A stretch of 64,000 nt of DNA from UBA5078 sp033721235 (GCA_033721235.1 JAWWAY010000008.1:62001-126000); one strand, 5' to 3'. Numbered from the stretch's first letter, positions 26,544 through 35,888 are shown. Notes: generated by a model from the letters alone, not told the origin. A program made the numbers and translations.

Positions 26544-27946
26544 TAGTCTTCTTTTAGTGCCCTTGCGAGTGCGTTAGAGAATGGTTTGGTTGCGTACTGA
26601 AAGAAAGTGCGCGAGCCAGAATTAATAAAGACTTCTGCAGGCATTCCCGGTACTAAGCTTAAGTCGCCAAGCTCTACCATGTCTTCTGGAAGAACAGAAA
26701 TGCGCGCGAGATAATAAGAGGCGCCTGTCGATTGATCGATTAAGGCATCCGCAGACACAGTCAATACATGGCCGTTGATAGTAGGCACTTTACGGCCGAA
26801 GCTTGAAAAACGAATATTGGCTTCTTGTCCCGGCACAACGCGGTCGATATCCACAGGTGATACATGGGACTCGATGACGAGATCATCGCTTTGGGGAACA
26901 ATCTCTGCAAGCGGTGTGCCTCTGCCAATAACCCCGCCTTCAGTATGCACTTGCATGCCAGTGACCACGCCATCTACTGGTGCGCGCACAACGGTTCGCT
27001 CCAGAATATCCTGCAATACGTTGACGCGTTCTCGAGTATCAGCCAGTTTTGTTTGTGTATCACTTAAATGAGTAGCGACCTCACTTTGAAACTCGTTGTT
27101 TAGTTGTAAAATTTCCAGGCGCGTTTCACCAATTTGCATCTCGGTGGAAGATATAGTGGAAACTAGCTCAGCCGCCTCGCCTTGGTGTGCTGCCAAGCTG
27201 CGCTCTAATGTTCGAAGTCTGTTTTTGTCGGCGAACCCATCTTGTAATAGGTTTTCAACATCAGCCACTTCCTCAGCAAAAGAGGCGGCAAGTGTCTCTT
27301 TTGTTGCCTTAAGTGATTTTAGCCCCTCTAGGCGAGAGCGAAGTTGCTCAATGCGTTGCTCCAGTACGGCCTTACGACCTTGCTGTGTTGTTCTGCGAGC
27401 ATTAAATATCTCTGTCTGAGCAAGCATTTCGGCTTTCGCGCTTTCTGAATTGGGATCGAGGCTGCTGGGAAAACTGATGCTCTCTTTATTATCGCGTTCA
27501 GCGATCAATCTTGCCTCTAAAGCCAGCAGCGCAACCATCTGGCCATTTGCCATTTCTAGTTGGCTTTCAGATTGCGTCCTGTCCAACTCCAGAATGGGGT
27601 CGCCCTCTTGCACTAAGTCGCCGTCTTGCACGTAGAGCTTCTCGACGATACCACCCTCAAGGTGTTGGATAACTTTCTTATATGATTTAACGGTCACTGT
27701 GCCTGGGGCATGCGCGGCGCCTTCGATTGGGGCGAGTAGAGCCCAAGAGCCAAAACCACCAAAAACTACCAGCACTAGAATAAGCCCGATACGCTTGATG
27801 GTAGCAAAAGACAGCTCCATGCTGGCGTAGTCTTGCTCGGGAGCAATGGGCTCTTCGTCGCTAACAGCCATTGTCTGCGCGCGGGCTTTCTCGCCACGGG
27901 CTGACTCGGCTGGCACTACAGCAAAATTCTCTTTTTCTTCACTCAC
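26543..27946 (-). CDS. HlyD-family membrane fusion protein of a type I secretion system
   Basis: This adaptor bridges the inner-membrane ABC protein and the TolC-type channel. The 467-residue protein has a cytoplasmic N-terminal tail (about 1-48), one membrane helix (about 50-68), a lipoyl-like half (GTVTVKSYKKVIQHLEGGIV), a long coiled-coil hairpin (about 145-325) and the closing lipoyl/beta-barrel part (RAPVDGVVTGMQVHTEGGV). The C-terminal RTX-adaptor pattern VPGMPAEVFINSGSRTFFQY is typical of PrtE/HlyD. It lies 35 bp after the ABC gene. Confidence 0.94.
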   Translation of the reverse strand: MSEEKENFAVVPAESARGEKARAQTMAVSDEEPIAPEQDYASMELSFATIKRIGLILVLVVFGGFGSWALLAPIEGAAHAPGTVTVKSYKKVIQHLEGGIVEKLYVQDGDLVQEGDPILELDRTQSESQLEMANGQMVALLALEARLIAERDNKESISFPSSLDPNSESAKAEMLAQTEIFNARRTTQQGRKAVLEQRIEQLRSRLEGLKSLKATKETLAASFAEEVADVENLLQDGFADKNRLRTLERSLAAHQGEAAELVSTISSTEMQIGETRLEILQLNNEFQSEVATHLSDTQTKLADTRERVNVLQDILERTVVRAPVDGVVTGMQVHTEGGVIGRGTPLAEIVPQSDDLVIESHVSPVDIDRVVPGQEANIRFSSFGRKVPTINGHVLTVSADALIDQSTGASYYLARISVLPEDMVELGDLSLVPGMPAEVFINSGSRTFFQYATKPFSNALARALKED

Positions 27947-27981
27947 AATTTATTCCAAATAAAATTCAGGTTTAGATCAAA

Positions 27982-29694
27982 CTAGCCTTGAGCCGATTTG
28001 CGCGCATCTTGTGGGGCAATTAGACCGGCTAGGATTTTGTCGCGAGGACCGAAATTGGCCATCTGCCCTTCTTTCATCACCAGTACTTTATCTACTGCCA
28101 TAAGTAACATGGTGCGGTGAGTAATCACTACGACCGTGCAGCCGGTGGCTTTTATTCGAGCTAGAGCGGCTACTAATTCTTTTTCACCTTGGTCATCGAG
28201 GTTTGAATTGGGTTCATCCAATACGATTAATTTAGGGTCGCCATATACCGCTCGGGCCAGACCGATTCTTTGCCGTTGGCCGCCAGAAAGAATGCCGCCA
28301 TGACCGCCGATAATGGTGTCATAACCTTGGGGCAAACGTTGAACCAAATCATGAACGCCTGCAAGCTTTGCGGCGGCAACGATCTTCTCGGGATTCATTT
28401 CGCCAAAGCGGCAGATATTTTCTGAAATGCTGCCGTCGAATAGCTCAATATCTTGCGGAAGATAACCCACAAATGGGCCCAGTTTTACTCTGTCCCATTG
28501 CGCGATATCCGAGCCGTCAAGCCTAACCTTGCCCCCCGCAGCTGGCCAAATGCCCAGTATTGATCGTGCGAGGCTGGATTTACCCGAAGCGCTTGGCCCA
28601 ATAATACCGAGGGATTCGCCTGCTGCGAGAGCCAGCGTTACGCCACGTACGACAGGCGCTCTCGCGCCAGGGGGTACTACGGCTACCTGTTCCAAGCTCA
28701 GCTGACCTTGCGGGTCTGGCAGTTCCATTTTTTCGGCATCTTCTGGCGTGGAAGCTAGCAATTCTTTTAGTCTCGAGTACTGGCTTCGGGCCACGGAGAA
28801 GCCTTTCCAGTTACCTACCAATGTGTCGATGGGTGCCAGAGCTCGGCCCAATAGCAAGGAGCCACCAATCATCATGCCTGGTGATATTTCTTGGTGGATG
28901 GCTAGGTAGGCACCAACACCGAGAGTAGAGGATTGCATAATAAGTCTTAAAGACTTGGACAGATTGCCTAATAGTCCGGCCGAGCGGCTGGCGTTGTTCT
29001 GCAAACCAAGAACTTTGTCGGAGCGCTGTTGCTGGCGCTGGCGTAGGCTATCGTTCATGCCCATGGCGGCGATCACTTCGGCGTTGCGGATGCTTCCACC
29101 TATCTGGCTCGTTACCCAATTAGCCTCGGCGTTGGCGTCTTGTAGTTTCTCGTTCGTTACTTTCTCGGTGACATAAGCCAAAGACACCATCACCACACCG
29201 GCGATTATACCAATGACCCCGAACCAGGGGTGAAAGATGAACATGAATCCGACATAGATCGGGTACCAAGGGGCATCGAAGAAAGCGAATAGGCCGCTGC
29301 CAGTGAGGAATTGTCGCAGAGCACTCAAATCATTATTGGGCAAAGTGCCGGGAACGCCGCCAGTGAGCAAGGCTTGCTTGAACGTGGCATTGTATACGCG
29401 ATCGCGAAACATGCGATCGAGACGGCCACTGGCATTGATCATGATCATCGAGCGAACCCACTCAAAGCCCCCCGAGGCCACTAGAAGGAAGATCATGATG
29501 ATCGTTAACATGCCAAGAGTCGATAAGCTGCCGCTGGACACGACGCGATCATAGATCTGCATCATGTAGATAATAGGTACTAGCATCAGTAAGTTAACGG
29601 CGGCGCTAAAACATCCCACGTAAACTATGTGCTGCTTAAGTGCGGTAAGGGTCTCCTGAAGCGGAGTCTTTTTCGGCGGTGTATTTTGGCTCAT
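27982..29694 (-). CDS. Type I secretion ABC transporter, PrtD-like
   Basis: This 570-residue half-transporter energises export of a protein carrying a C-terminal secretion signal. There is no N-terminal C39 peptidase domain, so the cargo is not cleaved by it. The membrane domain covers about residues 25-300; the nucleotide-binding domain shows Walker A GPSASGKSS (366-374), signature LSGGQRQR (469-476) and Walker B LIVLDEP (489-495). These features match exporters of proteases, RTX proteins and S-layer proteins. The most likely cargo in this window is the 1351-residue repeat protein at 35970-40025. Confidence 0.94.
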   Translation of the reverse strand: MSQNTPPKKTPLQETLTALKQHIVYVGCFSAAVNLLMLVPIIYMMQIYDRVVSSGSLSTLGMLTIIMIFLLVASGGFEWVRSMIMINASGRLDRMFRDRVYNATFKQALLTGGVPGTLPNNDLSALRQFLTGSGLFAFFDAPWYPIYVGFMFIFHPWFGVIGIIAGVVMVSLAYVTEKVTNEKLQDANAEANWVTSQIGGSIRNAEVIAAMGMNDSLRQRQQQRSDKVLGLQNNASRSAGLLGNLSKSLRLIMQSSTLGVGAYLAIHQEISPGMMIGGSLLLGRALAPIDTLVGNWKGFSVARSQYSRLKELLASTPEDAEKMELPDPQGQLSLEQVAVVPPGARAPVVRGVTLALAAGESLGIIGPSASGKSSLARSILGIWPAAGGKVRLDGSDIAQWDRVKLGPFVGYLPQDIELFDGSISENICRFGEMNPEKIVAAAKLAGVHDLVQRLPQGYDTIIGGHGGILSGGQRQRIGLARAVYGDPKLIVLDEPNSNLDDQGEKELVAALARIKATGCTVVVITHRTMLLMAVDKVLVMKEGQMANFGPRDKILAGLIAPQDARKSAQG

Positions 29695-29868
29695 TGAGGC
29701 TTCTTGTATTGGGCGAGATTGACTTTGAGGCTAAGCCTCTTGCGCGAGAGGAGTATAAGCCCACTAGAGTGCACTAACTGGGGCCGAAAACTAAAAATTC
29801 AAGCCCTAGCACAAACTTGCGCACGATTGTACACGCTTTAGGCTAATAATGTGAAAGCAAAAACCGCC

Positions 29869-30567
29869 TTAGAGTTCCTTGCTTCCTTCTGCATACTCTT
29901 TCAATGCTTGCACGTCGTTAATCAGCAGGCGGGAAGGGCCATCCCTTTTTACCACCTCTTTAGCCTGCAAGGTTTGAAATACTCTTGTCACGCTTTCTCG
30001 GCTTAGATTAAGCATGATTGCAATCTCCATATGCGTCGGAGGGTTTTTTATTTGGGAGCTTTTTTCCGCTTGTGCTTTGGGGCCGTCAACCAACATCCAC
30101 AGCTGGCAGCAGACTCTTTGAGCAATATTGGGCAGGCCTAACAAGGAGCGTTGGCGAGTCATTTGTCTTAGCCTCGATGCTAATCGCATACCCAGGAAGT
30201 TAACGACAGTGGGCTCGGTCAGCATGATCTCTCTTAAGCTTTCGAGGGGGATCATCACCACGACCGCGGAAGTAAGCGCGATGACATAGTCCGGCTGAGG
30301 ACCCTGGTCGAATAAAGCAAGCTCGCCACAGAAATCGCCCGGTTCTATGAAGTAAAGACCCACTTCGCGTCCATCTATAGTAAAATCGACACTTTGGAGC
30401 CGTCCTTCGAACAAGAAGCAGACATTCTCCTCTTGCTCGCCGGCGTTTAGAACGATGCCCCTGCGGGCATATTTACGGATGCTAGCGGCCTGTCCCAACT
30501 GGCTCAAAGTAGTTTGAGGTAGAGACTTTAGAATTGGAAAGGTGCTAAGTAGCTCTGGGGTTACCAC
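29869..30567 (-). CDS. CRP/FNR-family transcription regulator
   Basis: The 232-residue protein has a cyclic-nucleotide-binding-like beta roll (about 15-115), a dimer helix (about 118-142) and a winged helix-turn-helix (about 170-215). The recognition helix reads LSRESVTRV, with R190, E191 and R195 matching the E. coli CRP residues that read TGTGA half-sites. In the binding pocket GELALF is kept, but the Arg-Ser pair that holds cAMP phosphate in CRP is replaced (Pro-Asp at 92-93 by eye alignment), and T127/S128 equivalents are Met-Thr. The four-cysteine FNR iron-sulfur set is absent. It is divergent from the FecR operon and near two matching palindromes, so it likely controls them; the ligand is unknown. 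Confidence 0.9.
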   Translation of the reverse strand: MVTPELLSTFPILKSLPQTTLSQLGQAASIRKYARRGIVLNAGEQEENVCFLFEGRLQSVDFTIDGREVGLYFIEPGDFCGELALFDQGPQPDYVIALTSAVVVMIPLESLREIMLTEPTVVNFLGMRLASRLRQMTRQRSLLGLPNIAQRVCCQLWMLVDGPKAQAEKSSQIKNPPTHMEIAIMLNLSRESVTRVFQTLQAKEVVKRDGPSRLLINDVQALKEYAEGSKEL

Positions 30568-30668
30568 GATAGAGTTGAATCCCGGCTCTGCGCTAGTGGC
30601 TAAATTCGGCGTTGCTCGGCATTATAAGAGCTTAAGGGGTAATAGCAAACGCCGATAAATCGATGTCG

Positions 30669-30712
30669 TGTGACTGTAATCACCTCGACTAAGAATACTG
30701 TTCGGTTAATAT
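30669..30712 (+). promoter_or_regulatory. CRP-type site and -10 element before the FecR/cyclase operon
   Basis: TGTGA-CTGTAA-TCACC at 30669-30684 matches the CRP consensus except for the last base. A -10-like TAATAT follows at 30707-30712, which puts the palindrome centre about 42 bases before the expected transcription start, the spacing of class II CRP activation. No good -35 hexamer is seen, as expected for an activator-dependent promoter. The next gene starts at 30782. The same arrangement recurs at 35846-35888. Confidence 0.7.
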
Positions 30713-30781
30713 TGGTCCTGTTAGTTTGGGTCATTCCCTAAACACTCAAATTTGAGGCACTCCCAAAGTGGAGAGACGCAT

Positions 30782-32209
30782 ATGAATCAACATCTCAGAT
30801 CGACAAAGCTCCGCCAGCTTAGGGCCGCTATCGCGCTTGGCCTAGGTGTGGCTTGTGCGGCCATAGGCACAGCACAGGCAGACGGTGAATTAGAGCAAAC
30901 CGCGAAAGTGGGAGAGGTAAGTCTGGTGCTGGGCAAGGCGTTTGTCGTAAGCGAGGGCGAGAAGCCCAAACGGCTTATGGCTGGCATGCAAATAGGCGTT
31001 AACGATCACATTGTGACCGAATCAAACGGGCATGTGCATGTGCGCTTTGTAGATGACGCCTTGGTGAGCGTGCGCCCAGACTCTCGCTTAGAGATTCTGA
31101 ACTACGAATACAACGCCGCAAACCCTCAGAATTCCAGCGTTAAGCTCAATCTACTGGAAGGCGTGACGCGCGCTATTTCCGGTGATGCAGCTAAGTCTGC
31201 TCGCGATCGCTTCAGAATGAATACTCCTATCGCTGCAATCGGTGTGCGTGGCACCGATTTTGTAGTGAGCGCTTCGGGTCAGTCTGTGAGGGCATTGGTT
31301 AATGAGGGAGCTATTGTGATGGCGCCCTATTCCACTGACTGCCTACAAGATGCTTTTGGGCCGTGTGCGGTAAATGGGGTTGAGCTAACTCAAAGCACGA
31401 TGCAAGCGGTTGAAGTGGCCGAGAACAGTGCTTCCCCTCGTGTCATCCAGATCCCTCGGGACGAAGAGTCGACCTCTGATAATCGCGTACAAGTGGCAGA
31501 AGTAGAGAATAGCGACGCGGACGCGGAGGAAGAAAGAGTCGAAGACGTGGAAGTTTATAGCGAAAACATCGCGTCCCAGCGCGTTGATGAGTTGACATTA
31601 ACGACTGCCGGCACTGACCCGGATGGGCCTGTTATTTTAGAGCCCGTTGATGTGACGCCTGCTGAGCCAGTACCGGTGGAAGAGCTAGACGCCCGTCAGC
31701 TGGTATGGGGTCGCTGGTCTGACACGTTGGGCTCTGCTGAGCGCATTACCGTGAGTTTGGCCGAAGATGCTGGGGATGTCAGCGAGGGGCGTGAGCGCTT
31801 TATCTCTGTTCTTAGTTCTGGTAGCTACTACAGCTTATACCGGCCGATAGAGGATACTGCGCGCCCTGATCGTGATTTGACAGTCGTTAGCTTTGGCTTA
31901 AGCAGCGCTCAGGCATTCTACCATTCGGCTAGTGGTGTGGCTGCCATGGAGGTCAATGATGGCTCTTTGGAGATTGATTTTGTTGGCCGTAGTTTTGCGA
32001 CAGACCTTAGCTTGAATAGCGATGCGACGGGAGCCCTTGGCTTCTCGGCTACCGGTCGCTTGCAAGATGCCGGCAATTTCTATGACATTACGGACTCTCA
32101 AGAAATTAGAGGCGCCACGTCCATTGATGGCTCCGAGGCAGGCTATTTTTTCCAGAAACAAGTTGATGATGGCACTGTTCAGGGTCTGACCCTTTGGGAT
32201 GTTCAGTAA
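30782..32209 (+). CDS. Secreted FecR-domain protein
   Basis: The protein has 475 residues from the ATG at 30782, which follows GGAGAG; an upstream TTG (30752) is less likely. A signal peptide ends near residue 33 (GTAQAD). A FecR domain covers about residues 42-180, with the typical RFRMNTPIAAIGVRGTDF near its end. An acidic linker follows (about 235-265) and then a beta-rich C-terminal domain of about 160 residues. Here FecR is not beside a sigma factor or TonB receptor but is directly joined to a CHASE2 cyclase gene, its stop being adjacent to the next start. It may be a periplasmic or surface ligand-binding partner of the CHASE2 sensor. Confidence 0.85.
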   Translation: MNQHLRSTKLRQLRAAIALGLGVACAAIGTAQADGELEQTAKVGEVSLVLGKAFVVSEGEKPKRLMAGMQIGVNDHIVTESNGHVHVRFVDDALVSVRPDSRLEILNYEYNAANPQNSSVKLNLLEGVTRAISGDAAKSARDRFRMNTPIAAIGVRGTDFVVSASGQSVRALVNEGAIVMAPYSTDCLQDAFGPCAVNGVELTQSTMQAVEVAENSASPRVIQIPRDEESTSDNRVQVAEVENSDADAEEERVEDVEVYSENIASQRVDELTLTTAGTDPDGPVILEPVDVTPAEPVPVEELDARQLVWGRWSDTLGSAERITVSLAEDAGDVSEGRERFISVLSSGSYYSLYRPIEDTARPDRDLTVVSFGLSSAQAFYHSASGVAAMEVNDGSLEIDFVGRSFATDLSLNSDATGALGFSATGRLQDAGNFYDITDSQEIRGATSIDGSEAGYFFQKQVDDGTVQGLTLWDVQ

Positions 32210-34201
32210 ATGTCCAATACTGTCCTTTCACTCTATAGCAAAGCGCAATCTGCGCTGTTGGCCTTAAAGCCAACGGTGTCGCGCGCTATTGTTTTAGCGG
32301 TGGCGGCGGTAGTCACTGGTTTGCTCTTGCTGGTTTTCGGAGACGGTCTTCGTACATTAGAGGAGCGCCTAGGTGCTTTGGGTTGGACTCTTAGTGCTGA
32401 TGAAACGATTGAACAACGTATTACCGTCGTTGCGATTGACGAAAAAAGCTTGGAGTATGAGTCTTGGCCTTGGTCACGCGAGACAATGGCTAGGCTGGTG
32501 ACGGCAATAGATGCAGCTGGAGCACAGTTGCAGCTGCATGACATAGTTTACCCGCAAAGCCGTGAAGGCGATGACGCCTTGATCGCTTCCCTTCGTGCTG
32601 CCAATTCAGCCGTTTTGGCGCAAGTTCCAGTACTGGATACTCGACAGGGCGTGCGTACAGGTCAAATGAGTCATGCCTTATCGGGTCTAAGCTGTGCCAA
32701 CGGCGTTCCGAATACCACTAGCTTTGTGGCGAACCATGCTGGCTTTAGTGGTATTGCAAAAGGCCATATTACTCCGATCGTATCCTCAGACGGTGCCGTG
32801 CGTGAAGTGCCAGCCCTTATCTGTGTTGATGGCGCGGCTTATCCTGCACTGGCTATCAGCGCCTTTCTGGAAGCTTCCGGCAGCGAGCAGTGGCGCGGGG
32901 AGTTGAGCGAAGGCCAGAGTATGTTTGCGGCAGAGCAAAACCTCAGCCTGGCATCTTATCCTGGCCTGCAAATTCCATTGACGGCAGAGGGAAATCTTAG
33001 AATCTCTTACCAAAAGTCGCCTGCCTCCTATCGTGCCGTGTCTGCTGTTGATGTCATTAACGGCAACTTCGATAAGAGCCTCATTGAAAATGGCTGGGTT
33101 TTAGTGGGTGCTACTGCCTTCGGTATTGGCGATATTGTACCGACTCCCTATAGCGGCATAACGCCTGGTGTGGAGTTGCAGGCTAGGTTATTAGGCAGCC
33201 TCTTGGATGCTCAAGTACCTTATACGCCAAAGGGTGCCAATCTATTCCTAATAGTTATCGCAGGGCTGTTTGCGCTGGCGCTTTTCTTTATCGCCTGTGT
33301 TCGCGACCGTTTTTCCAGTCTTAGTCTGCCGCTTGCTGGGCTGGCGCTGCCTGTTTTGGCTTTAGCGCTACACATTCAGTTTTTGTCGGCCTCTGAGGTT
33401 TGGCTAGGTTGGTTAATGCCAGCGATCTACAGTATTGTTGCCGCTAGCGCCTTAATCCTGCTTGAGCATATGCGGGTAAGAAGTGAGCGCAGTCGAGTGT
33501 TTGGTAATTTGCATAGCTATTTGCCAGGCGATGTAGCGAAAGAGATAGCTTTTAATCTTCCAAGTTCTAGCGTTAATGCCAAACGATGCGAAGCCACTTT
33601 ATTGAGCGCCGATTTGCGTAATTTCTCTGCCTTCGGTGAGGCACGTCCGCCGGAAGAGTCGGCTGCCCTACTGCACTACTTTTTCACCAAGGCGACCGAG
33701 ATAGTGGAGAGCAAAGGCGGTCGTATTCATGAGTTTAAAGGCGACGGCTTGCTGGCCGTATGGGATGGCCACGACTCTGTGGCTGCCGTGAAAGCACTCG
33801 CTGCAGCACAAAGTATGATCAAAGCCATAGGCGAGGACATACTGCCGCAAGATCCACCGGAGGGTTTAGAGCCTCTGGCCTTGGGGATTGGTATTGAGCA
33901 AGGCCCCGTGCTTATCGGCTCCATCGGTCCGGCTCAGCGACGCACTCATACTTTACTTGGTGATACGGTGACTATTACGCTGCGCATTCAAGAGATGACG
34001 GCGGAACTGGCTCAGCCAATTTTGCTGGGTGAATGTGTTGCCCGTCAGCTAAGCGATCAGAAGCTAGAGTCTCAAGGAAGTTATTTATTAAGTGGACTAA
34101 GAATTCCGCATACGCTATTTTCTCCGGCGCTGTCACAAGCCTACCGCAGCGAGCGTAGTGATCAGCCCAATTTGACTGTTCTTAAGGGCGGTCTGAAATA
34201 A
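32210..34201 (+). CDS. CHASE2-domain class III nucleotidyl cyclase
   Basis: This 663-residue sensor has an N-terminal helix (about 24-44), a periplasmic CHASE2 domain (about 50-340), three further helices (about 345-363, 372-393, 399-420) and a cytoplasmic cyclase domain (about 455-640). The two metal-binding aspartates are present: D468 in LSADLRNFSAF and D512 in FKGDGLLAVW. Other active-site positions differ from typical adenylate cyclases: the purine-binding Lys position appears to be Glu (HEFKGD), its partner Asp is Thr (RRTHTLLGD), and the transition-state Asn is Thr (TVTITLR) although Arg remains. Activity and product (cAMP or other) are therefore open. It is translationally adjacent to the FecR gene. 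Confidence 0.88.
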   Translation: MSNTVLSLYSKAQSALLALKPTVSRAIVLAVAAVVTGLLLLVFGDGLRTLEERLGALGWTLSADETIEQRITVVAIDEKSLEYESWPWSRETMARLVTAIDAAGAQLQLHDIVYPQSREGDDALIASLRAANSAVLAQVPVLDTRQGVRTGQMSHALSGLSCANGVPNTTSFVANHAGFSGIAKGHITPIVSSDGAVREVPALICVDGAAYPALAISAFLEASGSEQWRGELSEGQSMFAAEQNLSLASYPGLQIPLTAEGNLRISYQKSPASYRAVSAVDVINGNFDKSLIENGWVLVGATAFGIGDIVPTPYSGITPGVELQARLLGSLLDAQVPYTPKGANLFLIVIAGLFALALFFIACVRDRFSSLSLPLAGLALPVLALALHIQFLSASEVWLGWLMPAIYSIVAASALILLEHMRVRSERSRVFGNLHSYLPGDVAKEIAFNLPSSSVNAKRCEATLLSADLRNFSAFGEARPPEESAALLHYFFTKATEIVESKGGRIHEFKGDGLLAVWDGHDSVAAVKALAAAQSMIKAIGEDILPQDPPEGLEPLALGIGIEQGPVLIGSIGPAQRRTHTLLGDTVTITLRIQEMTAELAQPILLGECVARQLSDQKLESQGSYLLSGLRIPHTLFSPALSQAYRSERSDQPNLTVLKGGLK

Positions 34202-34246
34202 AACCTCCATGCCATCGCGTTTTCTCGCCATCGCTCACAAGGATTA

Positions 34247-35674
34247 GTGTTGCGCCCCGATACCTCATTCACGATAATTGCGCTCATGTTCAGTTTTTGG
34301 CGCAAGCCCTGCGATAGTCAATTGACCAAGCGCTTATCCCTATTGAAGTCCGTCAAGACGCTAATCGTCGCTCTCGTGATGTGGGCGGGCAGTTCCCTTG
34401 CGATAGCCTGTCCTAGCTTGCAGTCGTACTATTTACAAGAGCAAAGCGCGGAACAAGATCCGCAATTAGCCCTGCAGCTGGAGGCGGAACTTGCCGCTAT
34501 GATGTCCCAGTGTCTACGAAGTTCGGAGTATTTCGCGCTTTTTGGTGCAGTGCAGATGCGTATGGGCAAACTAGCAGAAGCCCTAGAGACTTTAGAGCGA
34601 GCCCTGCTTCTAGATCCAGATAATGGGGCGGCGCAAATCGATTACGCCCAGGCCCTTTATCAGCGTGGACAATTGTTCTCCGCATTGGACCTTAATGGTC
34701 AAATATTGGGTCGCAATGATGCGCCCGATAATTTGCGAATAGCCCTAGAGCAGCGGGATGAATTATGGCGCTCCCAAACAAGGCAAATGGGATTTCAGGC
34801 CGACTTGCTGGCAGGTTACGATGACAACTTAAATGGCGCTCCTGACCCTAGCCAAATTACTCTCACCTTGTCTGGTGAGCCAGTACTTCTCCCGCTAAGT
34901 GAGGAATACCGGCCTCAGAGTGGTCCCTATCTTAATGGGCGCGTAGCAGGAAGATTCACCCAATTTGCACCAGGCCACCGGCACAATGGAAGCGCGGAGC
35001 TTAGGGGACGCTTGAGTGAGGATTCTCAGTCCGATATTTTGCAATTCGACACCCGCTATGCTTTTGAATTACCGGCTAAAGATCATCAATGGCGATTCAA
35101 TGCAGGGCTGGCCCATTTGGTCTTCGGCGGTACCTCCCTCTACAGCGCCAGCACAATCGGAGCTCATTATCAAAGTGCCAGTAGTGAAGTGTGTAGCAAC
35201 GCCTACGGTCTAGAACTTCAGCATCAACTCTACCACCGGCAAGATCAATTGGATGCGGTCGAGACCCGCATCAGTGCCGGGCGCAACTGTGTCGTCTCGC
35301 TTGCCTCTTGGCGTTCTCGCATAGGCTTGGAGTTGGCGTTAATCAATAATAACTCCCAGGGCGCGAGTAGACCCGGTGGGGACAGGCAGGCGTGGCAGGC
35401 TTCTATTGATTGGCAGTTTCCTCTCTATAGAGGCATCCTTAGCAGCCAAATTAATTACACGAATACTGAAGATGATAGGGGCTACAGCCCAGTGCTTCTC
35501 GATGATCTATCGAGGGAGGTACAGCGCTACTATGTACTGCTACAGTATCGCCAGCAAATTGGAGCTAAGTCTTCGTTTTTAATGAACTTTTTCCATCAGC
35601 ATCAAGACAGCAATATTCCCCTTTTCGACAGCCTGAATACCACTTTGGAGCTCGGTGTTAATTATCGTTTCTAA
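34247..35674 (+). CDS. TPR protein with C-terminal outer-membrane beta-barrel
   Basis: The 475-residue protein starts at GTG 34247, preceded by AAGGA; an ATG at 34286 is possible but has no ribosome binding site. A long signal peptide ends near residue 55 (SLAIA). Tetratricopeptide repeats cover about residues 70-170 (LAEALETLERALLLDPDNG is a clear unit). The rest is beta-rich with alternating polarity and ends in ELGVNYRF, a terminal Phe as in outer-membrane barrels. The design resembles DUF560/Slam-like proteins that move surface proteins, but I cannot prove membership. It is the third gene of the FecR-CHASE2 operon. Confidence 0.75.
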   Translation: MLRPDTSFTIIALMFSFWRKPCDSQLTKRLSLLKSVKTLIVALVMWAGSSLAIACPSLQSYYLQEQSAEQDPQLALQLEAELAAMMSQCLRSSEYFALFGAVQMRMGKLAEALETLERALLLDPDNGAAQIDYAQALYQRGQLFSALDLNGQILGRNDAPDNLRIALEQRDELWRSQTRQMGFQADLLAGYDDNLNGAPDPSQITLTLSGEPVLLPLSEEYRPQSGPYLNGRVAGRFTQFAPGHRHNGSAELRGRLSEDSQSDILQFDTRYAFELPAKDHQWRFNAGLAHLVFGGTSLYSASTIGAHYQSASSEVCSNAYGLELQHQLYHRQDQLDAVETRISAGRNCVVSLASWRSRIGLELALINNNSQGASRPGGDRQAWQASIDWQFPLYRGILSSQINYTNTEDDRGYSPVLLDDLSREVQRYYVLLQYRQQIGAKSSFLMNFFHQHQDSNIPLFDSLNTTLELGVNYRF

Positions 35675-35692
35675 ATAGAGTGATACTCTATT
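35674..35692 (+). repeat. Short AT-rich hairpin at the stop codon of the TPR gene
   Basis: AATAGAGT and ACTCTATT form an 8-bp perfect stem with a three-base loop, and an A-rich run follows. With no T-run on the plus strand, it is at best a weak transcript end before the next promoter. Confidence 0.3.
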
Positions 35693-35845
35693 AAAAATAA
35701 ACACTTACGAGCCACACTTAAAGCGGCAAACCTGTTGTATTTTTTTTCTAGCCTTAGTACTATCGCGTGGCATGTCCGCTTGTGGTCAGGAATTGCTATG
35801 CCCAAGTGGGGGTAAAACAAGGAATGTAAGTCAAATTTTCTTCCG

Positions 35846-35888
35846 TGTGACTGTGGTCACAGGGGAGTAAACTTGACTTGCGTATGCT
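35846..35888 (+). promoter_or_regulatory. CRP-type site and -10 element before the S-layer-like gene
   Basis: TGTGA-CTGTGG-TCACA at 35846-35861 is a perfect match to the CRP consensus in both arms. TATGCT at 35883-35888 is a plausible -10, placing the site centre about 41.5 bases before the likely start, the class II geometry. An 11-base core, CGTGTGACTGT, is shared with the site at 30669, and both promoters also have TGG right after the -10 and GGTCAT about 15 bases later. A strong AAGGAG (35958-35963) precedes the ATG of the large gene at 35970. Confidence 0.75.
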
